DNA of 64,000 nucleotides, from the NCBI GenBank assembly GCA_950295325.1, contig OX485803.1, positions 34,799,554 to 34,863,553 of the forward strand, read 5' to 3'. The DNA is from Polytrichum commune. Taxonomy: Eukaryota > Streptophyta > Polytrichopsida > Polytrichales > Polytrichaceae. Positions within the stretch are counted from its first letter, which is position 1. Each line of letters starts with the position of its first letter. A model generated the notes under the pieces. That model did not search any database, had not been told where the DNA came from, and saw nothing but the letters and a program-made list of their open reading frames with translations. The translations under genes were made by a program, and so were the position numbers. Below, piece after piece: positions 34,887 to 47,942 of this stretch.

Positions 34887-35560
34887 ATGAGAACGTTATC
34901 TAAAGAGAAGCAAGAGAATGTATGTTCTATACTTTAGAGAGGATATGGGCATAGAAAAACAACAAGGGTTTTGAATGTGAGTGCGGGGAGTGTGCATGAC
35001 ATAAGAAAGAAATATCTTTCTAATGTAACTTGTTCACGTGGAGGTAGGCCACGATTATTCAATTATGAGATGGAATGGTCATGTGTGCTACAAGTGATGA
35101 GGGGAAGACCAAGTACTGCTCTAGATGTAGCAAGACGTGTAGAACATGACTTTGGGATATCAATCAGTGCTCAGATTGTGAGGCGTGCACTTCGGAGAAG
35201 TGGTTTAAGTTCATAATAAAAGAAAAAGAAGCCACATCTTTCCAACAAAAATGTCAAGGCATGTCTTGACTTTGCTAGAGTTTACAAACACTCGACCATA
35301 TTTGATTGAGGTAAAGTTATTTTCTCAAACAAATTGAAAACAATTTTTTTTTAAGATGGAATGTCTTGGTGCTGGACACGTGACCATGAGGAGCTGTCCA
35401 TGTAAACTATTATTCAAGCAATAGAGCATGGTGGTGGGGAATTTTGATTTGGGGAAGCATGTGCATTCATGGACATGGATTATTATGCAAAGTAGATTGG
35501 TGTAAACCAACATCGCTATCGTGAAATCTTAGAACAAAATGTCAATAGGACAATCCCAGT
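34887..35560 (+). pseudogene. Tc1/mariner-like transposase remnant
   Basis: An in-frame ATG at 34887 (MRTLSKEKQENV) is followed by a stop at 34935-34937. An open stretch to 35216 then reads as a paired helix-turn-helix DNA-binding region (VSAGSVHDIRKKY ... RGGRPRLF ... RRVEHDFGISISAQIVRRALRRSGL). The GRPR-type linker and this layout are typical of Tc1-family transposases. Downstream, in the same frame but with several stops, come KPHLSNKNVKACLDFA and VIFSN, where the family has a catalytic Asp in VIFSDE. A frame-shifted piece carries GGGILIWGSM and NQHRYREILEQNV, matching the WG and YREIL regions of the DDE domain. The third acidic residue is not identifiable. It is therefore broken by stops, frameshifts and loss of the first catalytic Asp. 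I found no TIRs or TA duplications. Confidence 0.78.
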
Positions 35561-38500
35561 GGCCGTCATCCCAATGTTTGCATATTTTAGGAGTGAGTAT
35601 ATTGGACAATCCAGTTGGAAATCCTTGAAATTATCAAAAAATGATGGTAGCTTATTCAAAGCATTGAGAGAAAGTAGCACACGTGTAAAATATTTGTCAA
35701 AAAAAAAAATTGAAATCATATTTAAAAGATTTTTAAGAAATGACACAAAAACATAAGTATTAAACATCAAACATACAAAATAAAGTAAGTACCTGTAAAC
35801 AACGCACCTCATAGCTTGAAGTTGCCAAGTTGCTTACCAAAATTCTTGTTTTTCATAATGCTATCATTCTACTTGAACATTTTGAAGAACTCTGTTTACA
35901 GCAAGTCACCTTCATGAGTCAATATAATCGACAAAAATTGGCAAAGTATTTTTTGCATTTGGAGTAGCCTTTATTGTGATGTTTCATTTAAAAATTTATG
36001 GAATATAAAGTGCAAAAGCTTCTTTAGCCAACTATTGCATAAAAAGAATAAAAAGAATAATGAAGAAACATAATCTCCAAAAAATAGTTTAAAACATATG
36101 ATTAATAAATCATATTTGCACAAGATTTTCATACTTGACTCCAAACTGTTGCTTTGTAACCAGAACTTAAAGCCTTTTAAAAAATAACCATCTTAAAAAA
36201 CTTCAATGACGTTTCAAACATAGAAGTAAAACTCTAGAGCTCCAAAGACTCAATATTTTGTGGGGGCTCTATTTTTTTTATGTTGTAAGTTGTTAAAATT
36301 TTTCTTGATTTATTTGACTTTCATCTTAACATAAATCATAATGCCTTCTAACTTGAACTAAGAATTGAGGACCTAAATTAGGATATGCAATGGATAAATG
36401 CTTTGCAAAGCTATAATCTAATTTGACACGTTTAACATTCATTGCTACTTTCATAAACTTTGTGACTTCTTCAAAAGACTTCACATTTTGGAATAACCTC
36501 AATTTTTTTTTTTGTAAAATCTTTGCGTTGGCAATTTTCCATTGAAAAAATAAAAAAACATTTGCCAAACACAATAATATGATACAACACATAAAGCTTA
36601 TGATTTGAAATTTTTTTGGTATGAATTTAGTATTATATGAGTACTCTGAATGGAGATCACGTATAAACATATATCATGTTGCAATTATTTTTATAACACA
36701 TTTTTGTACTGTTTAAATGTCAATAAATTTTGGAAGCTCTCCATAAGCAAGCTTCCAATTGCTTGCACCCGATACAGTTGATCAACAAGATTAGTCTTTA
36801 TATGTGAATGTTCAACATGACTAAAACAACAAATTTAAATACAATAAAATAAAAGTACACAATATTTTTTTATAAATTTTGGGTCTTGTATTGCAATGAG
36901 TAGAAAAATAATATTAGAGGATGGATTTAACTAAATGGAATTAATTAAAATGTGTCAATTTGCCTCTTCAAAATAATTTTTATTGACAATTGGCCTCCAC
37001 ATTTGCAAATGTGATTTCTATCCCAAATCCAAAACATTTTTTCCACAATTATTTTAAGGTTTTTATTTCTTATTTTTTTAATTGATCAAATTTCACACTT
37101 ATTGTTGTTCAGTATATGTACTCCAAAAATTCATTAACTATGAAGTGACATTTTTTGAATCTATATATTTATTGCTTAATAAGACATATAATATTGCAAT
37201 TCTAACTCTATACTCATGAATAAATTCTTGCTCTAATTTCATGACATCTAATATCAAAATAATCCAAACTGAAGGCATTAAGAATAAATGACATAAAATA
37301 ATGGAAAACCTTGACTTTGAAGATGCTTGAAACCGCAAGTTCTTAATCATTAATTTTAAATCAAACATTTGATCAGTCAAAATTGCATTTGCTTTCACAC
37401 GATAAAATGTTGACAGAATATTAGATGTCATGTATCATGAGAATCGGTAGTTTCTATTTGTAATAAAAAAATGAAAGGAACTTGGAAAACCATCAATTAT
37501 TAATCCTTTGACATCAACTTATAACCAAAAATATATAAAATACGTAAGTTTAACAAATTTATGAGCTTTGAAGATCAAATTAAAAATTTCTTTGAGAATG
37601 AGTTGTAGAATAATTAATAATGATTATCATCCAATGTATTGTATATTTAATTAAAAATATATTTAATTTTAATTATGAACATTAAAAATTTCATAACCAA
37701 ATAATGCATCGTAAGAGAGCCTCTCTAAATGTACCGAGTGTATACATTGGATTACTAACTCTTACACAAACCAAGAGTCACAAACACATATTCTACAAGC
37801 TGAGAGCCACAAATTGCACAAGCAAAAGCCACAACCACCAAGAGCTTCAAGAGGATGGACAAAAAAGAAAGAGAGGAGTGCCACAAAGGCTCTTTATGAA
37901 CTCCCTTGTGTGGATGGGTGGGATTAGAAGCGCCGATGGCCGACCTTATTAAGACTTGAGGCATGTTAGTTGTGGGTAGCTAAATATATAAAAACAAAGT
38001 CAACAACTTACTATTGTTCTCCCTCTTTAGTATGACACATTTGGGAATTACAAAAAAATCGTATATCGAGGTGTAGTCTTCTCATTAATATGGCAAATGG
38101 CGCAAAGTTGTCGTATTATTGAGGGAACACAAAAACATAAGTAATATGAGCTTTAAAATATATACAACAAGTTTAAGCAATATAGATGGTATGAAATAAT
38201 AACTTATAACTACAAACAAATACAAATATTCTCAAGAACTTTTAAAATAAGAGTCCAAAGATCTCCGGTGTTGCTTACCCAAGTTAGCACCTGCCACCTT
38301 GTCTAAATTCCCTACTAATAATTTCATCAACACCAATATGTAAATAGTTCTCTAATAAGAAACTAGACAATAGTGATGCATGACGTCATGGGTAGGTCAC
38401 TTAGTGCATTTTAAAAACGACGTGCGGCATAATATAGAGAGGATTAAAATCACTTGAAATAAAAATTATAAAGGAATTCCAAATAATGAAGGGGCCATTA

Positions 38501-38900
38501 AATTGAGACAATCTCATTATAAGTAAGTTAGATGGACATAAAACGTGGGCCATCATTTTTTTTGTAAAATTAGTATAGGGGCTGAAGATAAGGATCCTAG
38601 AAGGTATGTTTAGTATGATATATAAATGGGTTTAGGACTCACGGGGATGGATGATAATTGGGATTTCCATTTGTCCAAAAATGGATGAAAAGGGAACGGG
38701 CCGTCGTTGGGGTCGTCTTCCCCACACCCGTTTGCATATGGCTAGGGTTTCAATTTGCTTTGCGTTTTCGTCCATTTTCATCATGAAGTGGTCACACACT
38801 CACCGGATAACCATGATAATTGTCTTCAAGCATGATCTTCATGTGGGTCAAGTCTGTTATGCAGAGGATCAGACTGTGGGGTGCATTTTGTCCAACGAAG
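35561..38900. other. AT-rich spacer, no gene supported
   Basis: Very AT-rich sequence with long A and T runs. A plus-strand frame at 37704-37952 (82 codons) has ordinary composition but no recognised motif. No repeats with clear ends were found. Confidence 0.4.
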
Positions 38901-38952
38901 TACGATAAGGCTATCGTCAACTGTAAGATCCACTGCCAAATGAAAAAGGCGA

Positions 38953-39399
38953 CGTTCAAGTAATGTTAATAAAGCTGGAAATGCTACTAACATATTGAAC
39001 GGAGTAGATGAGGGGTCATGGTGGGTGGGCAGGGTGCAAGCTATGCGGCGTCGCAATGGGAAACAATATGGAGTATTGAGGCAGGCGGTTGACCTCCTTG
39101 CCCGAACAAAGGAATCAGGGAGGAGAAATCCTAACAATCCTCATATTGAAGTAATGTTGCAATATTATAGAAAACATCCTGGCCGTGATAAGTTTAAATA
39201 TGATCACACATATAGCCAATGGATTGATATAGATTGTGTTATATCTACTGTGACCATGAGCTACAATTCTACAAACGAAGTATACACTCTAGACATGAAT
39301 GATTCAGAGCAGCTGTCCAAGTTTGTGACAGACCAAAGTATATAGGATTTAGTACCAAGCTTGGATCATCTTCGACTGCTTCACACAATGTAAGTATTC
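38953..39399 (+). pseudogene. Unrecognised coding remnant, possibly with an intron
   Basis: An open frame begins just after a TGA at about 38941 with a basic start (KRRRSS) and runs to a TAG after FVTDQSI at 39343-39345. It reads like a folded domain: EGSWWVGRVQAMRRR, QAVDLLARTKE, MLQYYRKHPGRDKFKYDHTYSQWIDIDCVISTV, VYTLDMNDSEQLSKFV. The frame continues past the stop as DLVPSLDHLRLLHTM and then meets a good donor, GTAAGT (about 39390). A frame at 39711 (CHAQREWDRVDSTDED) could be a next exon. I do not recognise the family; a transposon-borne protein or a chromatin-reader-like (BAH/Tudor-like) domain are guesses from the WWVGRV...YTLD pattern only. One in-frame stop makes it a likely pseudogene. 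Confidence 0.4.
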
Positions 39400-40449
39400 A
39401 ACCTTACATCATGTTAGAATTTAAAGATTGTCATTTCTTAAGAAAAAAATTATGATTGATGAAATGCTATATAAAATGGGGGTTTAGGTATTTTGAATTC
39501 AAGGTTTTTGTATGTTCACTGCAATGCATTAAACACTAAATGCCGAACATTGGATTAAGGAATTATTTCATTTTAGTGGTAAATTATTGCATTTTAGTGA
39601 TGAATCATTACATTTTAGTGGTGAATTATAACATTTGAGTGAATTTATGAATCATTATGTTCATAAGCACTCACCTTCTAGATCATGCGCTTGATGTCTT
39701 TGGCAACTAGATGTTGAGTCGCTGCCACGCCCAGCGGGAATGGGATCGCGTAGATTCCACAGACGAGGACCGCGCTAGTTTTATGAAGCTTCTTCCCCAT
39801 TTGGCCGTCATCCACAGCTCTGCCAAAGAATTTGTAGGGAGCATAGTGGAATTCGCAATTTTCCGACTAAACCACTGCCATTCTTTCCTTTTTTTGATGA
39901 GTTTGGGTCAGCATTTTGTAAACCGCATGTTGTGTTTGTGAACACACGGACATTTTTCCTCTGTTTCCACCTTACCTTATTTGTGGTGTACTTGGGGTTA
40001 TTTTGTACGCGCTGTAACATTGTGACTCCACCCTAAATCATAAATTCTAAACCCGCTTTACTATGCTATGTGTTTTTGGTCACTTGCATTGCAATGACCG
40101 CTATGGTATTTGTGTTGTCATCTCCTATGTATTTTCATCATAACAATGTTTGCAATGATATTACTTTGCTATGGTCTCCTATGTGTTTTCTTCATAACTT
40201 TGTTTGCAATGGTATTATTGTTTGCACCCTTCTTTGTTTTCATGCTTTCCCTCAACACTCGTCAATTGCGTTAGGAAGTAGATTAGCTTTTATTACTTAA
40301 AAAGAATATAGAGTACAAAAAATTACAGTGACTTGGACAATATAAGTAATGAAAGGGTGCAAACAAATGGGCCGTTTTTGAAATATAAGTAATTATAGGG
40401 AGGCTTTAATTCAACCCTTGAAGGTAAATAGCCCCAAAACAAAAAAACC

Positions 40450-40815
40450 CTAGCCGCACGTGGTGCACAAAAATGCCTTAGAGTGACCTACACGTGCATG
40501 ACGTTTAGCATCACTAAGTTTTATTGTAGGTGAAGCAACATCATCCACATCTACTGAATCTAGATCATCATTAAGATCAAAGTCTTGTGCATAATTTATT
40601 CCCAAAGTAGCATCCACCAACTCATTAGTACTCAATTCTAGCTTAGTAATTTCTTCCCCTTCCATCTGAATGTATGTCTCGATTAACATCTCATCATCAT
40701 CCAATTGCAACTTTAAAAACATAGCACCAATTTCATTTTATTCTTTTTGCATTCTATTCTTCTCCCTTTCATCAATTAGGGCAAAATCAACATTCCATGT
40801 TGGAGGTAATATCGC
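40450..40815 (-). pseudogene. Unrecognised acidic ORF remnant
   Basis: A minus-strand frame (40450-40722, 90 codons) is rich in Asp, Glu and Leu (LQLDDDEMLIETYIQMEGEEITKLEL ... DFDLNDDLDSVDVDD, shown in two parts) and ends KAFLCTTCG. Upstream in the same frame, past one stop, codons continue as EILEDGAILPPTWNVDFALIDERE. The acidic stretch followed by DAKRHAR vaguely recalls transposase C-termini of the pogo/Tigger type, but that is weak. No function is assigned. Confidence 0.3.
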
Positions 40816-43800
40816 ACCATCCTCTAATATTTCATGCAAGAGAGTGGATAAGATACTAGTGATACTATACCACCATGAGTCCATCAAGAAGCTCCTATGG
40901 AACTTACTTTAGTAAAACACCTCCGATTTGGTATGTAAGACCCCCTTTCTCCCTCATAGTTATTGTGAACTACTAGTTATTTTGTAAATATCAATTAGTT
41001 GGCAAGGGGCCATGATGTGGCTTTGGATGCTCTAAGCCTATTCTCTAACTTCCAATGAGTTGTCTCCAAGGCCATGATGTAGATTTGGATTTCACATGAT
41101 TACTTTGATAAATATTGCAAATTGTCAACGTGTGCAACATGTGGTTATGACGTCTCGCTATAATTTTTTCAAAATTCATAACTCATTTATTTTGCACAGA
41201 TGTGATTGTTTAAACATTTGTAATATGTCAAAATAATTTATATCACCTTATGATAAATTGGTGAATTCAAAAAATTAATTAAATATGATGATGATGATGA
41301 TGATGATTATTATATAAAAATATATAAAAATTCAATTTAAGATAACTAATATGCACCATGTGACTTTTAAGATAATATAATATATTATGATGATAAAATA
41401 TTACAATACGCAGATTGGATGTAGTCAGGAGTTTATGATTTTTTGAGTATACCCAATCCATGACATTGTTCCACAAGTCTGATTCTAAATAACATATCGT
41501 TTATTTATACCTCATATTACATTGCCTAAAACATAAAATTCATTTTTATATAAAATTTGTTGTTATATGTTTTATATTTAATCTTCATTGTTTCACTTTG
41601 GTCACCTTATAAACACTTGTACTAATGTATCATGAAAATGAGAAAAAAACAAAATCAAGTGATTAAGTCACAAAATCATAACTTCAATGTTAATGAGGAT
41701 TTTGTAATGTTTTTGCCCTCCAAATTAATTATGTGCTTCATTGATGGTTTCACTTCCGGAATGAAATCTCAATTAATTGCTTATTTACTAATTGGAAGTG
41801 CACATATATAATGAATTTTAGACCTTGAAGGTGAAGTGCACTCAATATGGGATTTGTAGTCAAGAGGCCTTCAAGTATGCAAAGGCAATATTTTTTTTGA
41901 AGTTGAGCAGGACGGGCATCAATTTTTGGTCGGGTTCCAATTTTTTTTTGGAGGGTTGCCCCAACCCGGATTTGGCATGCCCGAAAGTTCGTGAGGGTGT
42001 TTAATGTCCACCCATGCTAATCTTTAGAAATAACCGGACTAGTAGTGATGGGTTGGCAACCCATGATGCACTCACTTGCTTCCAAATGAGGCATTGTTTT
42101 TTATGTCTTACCCCCTTTGCATTATTGCCTTAAGTATTACATTAGACTAGGATTGTTTAGAACTACTAAAGCTTGGTATTTTTGAAACCCTTGAGGCAAG
42201 GAGCTGACAATATAAGACAATACCTAAAGTGGTTCATCTCATCCGCAAAGATGAATGAACTCTCACTAATGAGAATACATAAGTGTCACAAATCCCCGGC
42301 CACATACTAGGCAGGATGCCATGCTAACCCTAACCATGTCCATTCTACACTAGTAACCCTAATTCTCATTAAGTTCCCAATGATAAGTGAAGTTCCCAAG
42401 TAATTCTGGAGTGAAAATGGATGTATTTTAGATGTACATAACATAGATGAAAGGAATTATAGCATTTACTACCTCTTTAATTTGACAAAACGGAGATTCT
42501 AAATGTTGCATTGTCGAGTGTCGTAGTCGTATAAAAGAGGGAGTCTTTACCTAAAAAGTTTGGTCTCGCAAAAACGTGTCGCAATATCGAGGGTGTCGTA
42601 TAAATGAGGCTAGATTGCAATTTGAATTTCAATTTGGATTTTATGATAAAAATAAGAGCCCTTACACAAGGTGCCGGCCTACACCAAGTAATAATTTCAT
42701 AACCACATAAATAGACTATGTTTCACAAAGATGAAAGTCTATCACTACTGAAATCTTGTAAATTTATTGTCATCTTCGTTTGTCAACTTTGTGACATTCT
42801 TAATTTCCATTGAGAGGAAATGTCACATTTGTAGCACTATTGTGATCAATAAGTTGACATTAACGCACTCATAACGCATTAGGGCATTGCCTTGGGCTTC
42901 AAGATGACAATACGTAGACGTTGCGAAGCCCAAGCCTTTCTCTGACGTCAACAAACACGTGCGTTCAAATCCTAAAATGCACAGCCGTGAATTGAAATCA
43001 CAACACTGCAGTTGTGACAAGATTGTCTAGAATGACTCACGTAATAATGTCACACCAATTGCAAATTAAAAAGCAGGGAATAACACCGATGGTCATCCAT
43101 GACTAGAGTTAACACGCTTTCATAGTCGTGTTGTTTTCATTGACCCAACAATCATCTTATTGAGGAGCTCGTGGCCACTGTCAGTTTCACTCAGACTATG
43201 GGATCTTTGTGGTTTATTAAGTGTCTTTGTCACTTACATATTAAAGAATTGGGGTATTTTAACCTTCTCAAGGGAATCAATTGTCATCTGAATCCCCAAG
43301 AAAATCAAAAGATCAACATCCAAGAACAATGTCATACATAAACTCCAAGGTCTGGGGTTGACAAGAAATCACTTTGCAAACACCTTTGCTTCCTTAAGTT
43401 TCGCTACAAATCATTGGACTCCACGCCTCATGCTCCTAAGCTTCCAGTAATGAGTCCAGGTAGATGGTGCTTTGATTGACTTGGAGGGGCCTGCTTACTC
43501 TTCTTTTGCAGTGTAAGGTATGTGGGCCTTAAGTGGTCACTCTTCTTAATTGGGCACCTTCAATTGAGTGGTGTATGGTAAGGCCTGTAGTCAAGGATGG
43601 GTACTGAAGAAGAAAAAAAAACACGTGTTACAAGGAGATTGGATTATATGTTATAAATAAAGACATCATTTTAGGTTTAACAATTAACATAACTTGGAGG
43701 GTTCAATTTTTAAAGAAAATGTTTTATAAAAAAAAAAACGGATTTCACTTTGATTTATCATACCACATCGACTTCAATTCTGAAACTTAAAATGACAATC

Positions 43801-45386
43801 TTTATAATTTGTAATTGTTGATTGCATGAGATAGTTCTCAATCTAATCCAACAACCAACATTATATGTGGAGGGCCACATGTCTTATATGTACTTGGCTC
43901 TTCCACTTGTGCCACATTGGTTTTCAATGTGTTTGAATTGCGATAGGTTTATACCCATTTTCTAAATGAGATGTATCTAGCAGGCAAGAGAAAGCTTGGA
44001 CTCATGTTTATTTGGTTAAATCTTCTAGTCTAGATTCGCTCGGGCCAAAGTGATCATAATCATTTCACAAATGAGTCGGTGCTCCAAGATTGAGAGAGGA
44101 TGATTTTCCCAAAGCATAATCCCTGTCCTTCCTGCCTTGAATCTAGGCCATTGATTTTCATGATTGGAGAGTCTAGAGGAAAGACACCAAAATGATTATG
44201 TCATGTATCTCTTGAGCCTCCTAGTCCATAGACGTCTCGTTGTGTATACAAAAAATCAACACAACTTGGATGAAGCCACCCCATGTGAATCTCAAGCCAC
44301 CTTCGATTTGGATATCAAAGACCAACTCTGAACCTAAAACCCATAATACGTTCCATACATATAAGCTTCGAACATAGTGCCGGTTTTGGGTATGCCTACC
44401 TTATAACAATCTCATACACCTCAGGTTGAAATTCAGCTTTGTGTAGAAATGGCCTCATGAATGTCAATGTGGCCTTTGGCTATGTTAATGCTACAATTCC
44501 TCCACTTAACCTTGCAGGAAGCATCAATGATTTTTTTTTCCAATGTAGCGACGGAGTTTGTCTCAAGAGTCTGAGCACAAAACTTTGTCGAGTGGATGAA
44601 AATGCGTGCTTGCAAGATGAAAGGGAATTCCAATGCTTTGGTCTTGCAGAAAGTATAATTTTGAATCATGCCATATTTGACAAAGCAAATGATATATATA
44701 CATATTCCATTCATGCCTTCTTTCTTGTGAGTGTCTGAAAGTACTATATGGACAGGATCATTGTGTGGAATCCAAAGCTTGTCAATGTCCATTGATATAC
44801 AAATGCTGGGTTCATACTTCGATTCTGATTTTCAATTTCTCAAAATTCAGGAGTTCTTGACAGATGAGCACTTCCCAATTTCCACAAATTGATTTTCCTT
44901 GAAAGGTTATCATAGAACATCTCAATTTAAAAAGCTAAGTCGGGTTTAGACCCTTGGAAGGATAAACTATTGAAACTGTTAACTGATCTAGATGAAATTG
45001 GATTGATTCCTCAACAAGTACAGGCTGAATGGCAAATAGATGTAATTGCAGCTCAAAATCCTCAAACTTCATGTCTTTTTGTCAGTCACATATATGGGCT
45101 CAAACAACTGACTAGAATGCAGAAAAAAATACAACTAGTTGCATGCATTTGGATGTTGTACACATATTGTCTGTATATGAACATCCCCAGATCTTCCACT
45201 GTAATTTAAAGACCCTAGTGTTGTGATCGTGCATGCACACAAATTTTGTCACCATATTCGAGTGGTTTTACCAAAGGTTGATGCCTTGGAGCTTTGTAAC
45301 TTTGCAGATTTCATTGCCAGTGTTGGACTGGTATCATTTTTTTGGTACCATTTGGTTCTCTCTAATAAGGATTTTACAGTTTTTGA
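40816..45386. other. AT-rich spacer, no gene supported
   Basis: It holds an ATG trinucleotide run (about 41286-41306) and scattered random frames. Frames at 44439-44738 (plus) and 44433-44792 (minus) overlap each other and neither has coding signature. No RNA gene was found. Confidence 0.35.
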
Positions 45387-45394
45387 TATCATTC

Positions 45395-46204
45395 CCCAGG
45401 GAGGGCACTCATACATGTATTTAATAACCCATCTGCGACGGAAGGGTATTTATCATGGGGCTATTTATCTAAGAAATTGGAATTCTTTACACCCTATTAG
45501 TACAGATAAATCTAAATTTTGTCATTTTAGATGACCCTATTTATATTTATAAAGTCGCAACTCAACTAGTTTCTAGTACCCTATGTTCCTTATAATTTTT
45601 ATATTTGACCCCATGAATGACAACGCATAGGACTCTTGTGCAGAGTGTCTCTCGTCTGGTACAGTATCGTGAGAAACTTCGGCGTCGGTTGCCCACAGAG
45701 AAACAATCAAATGATTCTACTACTAGAACTCCTAAAATCACAAGCATACCACTAGAACTCAAAAAACCGCACACAACCACAAAATGCACGTCAAGAACTT
45801 CAACACCAAATCCTGCCTCACAAGCAGCGTTGCATTGGTGCAAGCAACCCTAGGCAACGCACAAAGCAAAGAACACCAAAACCCTCGTCATCCAAATTTT
45901 TCATTCGGGAATTTGGATTGAAAATGGATAGCTTTTCATCCATTGACCACCATAAAATGCATTGTATACCTCTGCCTCAACATTTTTTTCTCTACCTACT
46001 ATTCCCAACCCTATTTTAGATTGAAAGAATTAGATAAATTGATGCATTATATGGTACCCTTATTTATTTATACACACAACTTTGTATTTGTAGAGGTGCT
46101 TCATTATATCGAAGAATTGTATAAATTTTATCACAAATGAATAAAAAGTACCCTACATTCTTTCGCACATGGTTTAATAATTTTTTGCGAGTGCCCTCCC
46201 TGGG
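45395..46204. mobile_element. hAT-like non-autonomous transposon (810 bp)
   Basis: The perfect 16-bp terminal inverted repeat CCCAGGGAGGGCACTC is present at both ends. It is flanked by the 8-bp direct repeat TATCATTC (45387-45394 and 46205-46212). An 8-bp duplication and CAGGG-type ends point to the hAT superfamily. Subterminal regions also show about 60 bp of weaker inverted similarity (TTTAATAACCCAT against ATTATTAAACCAT). There is no transposase. The interior includes a 78-codon frame (45617-45853, MTTHRTLVQSVSRLVQYREK) of more coding-like composition, which might be captured host sequence. Confidence 0.88.
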
Positions 46205-46212
46205 TATCATTC

Positions 46213-46784
46213 AATCATCTGTAATGAGGATTTTACATTTTGATACCTAATAGGATATTGGTCATGACAATATTTTTGAACCCTAAACCATTTGAATCTA
46301 TATACCATGCAAGAACCCTTCATGCCTAGGAAAAATCATCCTAGTATCAATATGGTTTAGGACAATATTGACCCCAAATAATAACTCGGGTATACAAAGC
46401 TTCACCCACCTTGACATATCCATTAAATATCAATAAATTGACTAGTATGACCATTTTGATACCCATGGGTAGGTTCTTAGAAAGGTTTCCACTATACATT
46501 CTACAATGCTTGATTAACAACATGTGGAGCCATCATCTCTCTATGATTCATCGTGACATTTTAGGAAGGAAGCTAATAATATCAATGTAGTAACTAATAA
46601 GTTGTTCAACAGGTTTCCTTCTACAACAGACTTGTGAGGGATGAATATCAATGCCTATTTGATGATGAATTGGGTTGTTGAAATGTAGGTGAGCAAAAAT
46701 TTCCATGTATGTACAAAACCAACCATGACAATGATAGCAGTCATCCATGTCATCAACTAAAATGTCTAATTATCTATTGAAAAT
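46213..46784. other. Spacer between hAT-like and foldback elements
   Basis: No gene was seen. The first 60 bases contain a second copy of a motif found on the left flank of the hAT-like element (see findings). Confidence 0.35.
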
Positions 46785-47114
46785 AGAGTTAACTCAACCA
46801 AAGACTTGGTTGGGAGTGGATTGTTTGGCATGCATAACTTTTCATGTTACATAAGTTTTTGGTGCATGCTTGGAGTTGGTGTGGAGGTTTGGACAATTAA
46901 CATTCTTTATTAGTTTATTGAAGGTCAATCTTATTAGAGCGCCTCTTGGCATGTCAAAATGAGTTTCGCCCTCAATGAGCTTAGAGTGAAAGTTCTTTGT
47001 TCAAACCTCCACACCAAGTCTAAAAAAGCACCAATAACTTACCAAACACAGAAAGCATTGTATGCAAAATACCAACTCCCAACCATAACTCTGGTTGAAT
47101 TAAAGGACAACTCT
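46785..47114. mobile_element. Foldback MITE, family C copy 1 (330 bp)
   Basis: Nearly the whole element is one long imperfect hairpin. It starts AGAGTT and ends AACTCT, with AAT on both sides (46782-46784 and 47115-47117). The arms share GTTGGGAGT, GGTGCATGCTTGG/GGTGC and GTGGAGGTTTG. A second copy at 47943-48280 has its loop in the opposite orientation. It has no coding capacity. Confidence 0.8.
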
Positions 47115-47942
47115 AATGTGAAAATCGTATTAGTAGGGATGTTCTAGGAATTTGAGATATCACAAAACATGCACCTGTGATTACATGTGATCATATGCTA
47201 CAGCATATCTGCTCCCAGCAAGAGCACACAATCAAAGGCCTGCTACAATGGATTTGAAGCCTAATCAGGACTATTTGCCATAAGCATCTTTAAGTTTTTT
47301 GCTATTCTTCAAGAATCGGAAGGGCCATGAGTGCTGCAAAACTTGAAGGCAGAAAATCCAAGTCCTTCCCAGCTTGGCTGAAATTAAACATGTAGCATAC
47401 TTAAGGTATGCAACCCTATTCTGCTGACTTCCAGCTCCACTTACAATTTTGGCCATGATTACATCTAACTGAGAATTGTCTCATCTTTTTAGCAATCGCA
47501 AACCACAAACATATCCATTTCAAGTTTTAGAATTGGAGTTGCGATTAAAAACTCACAGGAGGTCTAGTACAGATTCCCTTTCTCATTTGAGTGATCACAG
47601 AGGCCCTCCCATTTCTCTTGACTAGTGAACCTAAACATGTCCATACTTTGAGCGCAGAGTTCCATCTCATCGTGACACATGTCATTTTGGTGTCCAATCT
47701 TAACTACAAGCCTTGCCATATACCACTCAAATATAGGAGTTCCACTCAAGAGTAACCACAGAAGGCCGACATACCTCATGTGCGTTTAATAAAATCAAGT
47801 GCGAATTCTACTATAGCAGTTGTCCATTAAACGTGCGTGAAGCATCAAGTGAGCTGACCCAGGAACTGATCAAAGTATCACCACAATCGTATGAAGTCAT
47901 CTATTTGGCATGCTTCAGTCCACATCGTATGAACAGCTCAAT
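47115..47942. other. Spacer between two foldback MITEs
   Basis: No gene is supported. A 61-codon minus-strand frame at 47271-47456 (MAKIVSGAGSQQNRVAYLKY) has fairly normal codons but no recognised motif. Segment 47577-47740 resembles 54500-54680 (CCCTCCC, TTAACTACAA, ATATACCA), so it is a minor dispersed repeat. Confidence 0.35.

Noticed and set aside
37704-37952. 82-codon frame ending GGIRSADGRPY
   Set aside because: It looks coding-like at the end, but it is isolated, has no recognised family, and is flanked by very AT-rich DNA without splice or promoter support.
44433-44792. Opposed frames of 99 and 119 codons
   Set aside because: They overlap almost completely on opposite strands, neither has a motif, and surrounding sequence is ordinary spacer.
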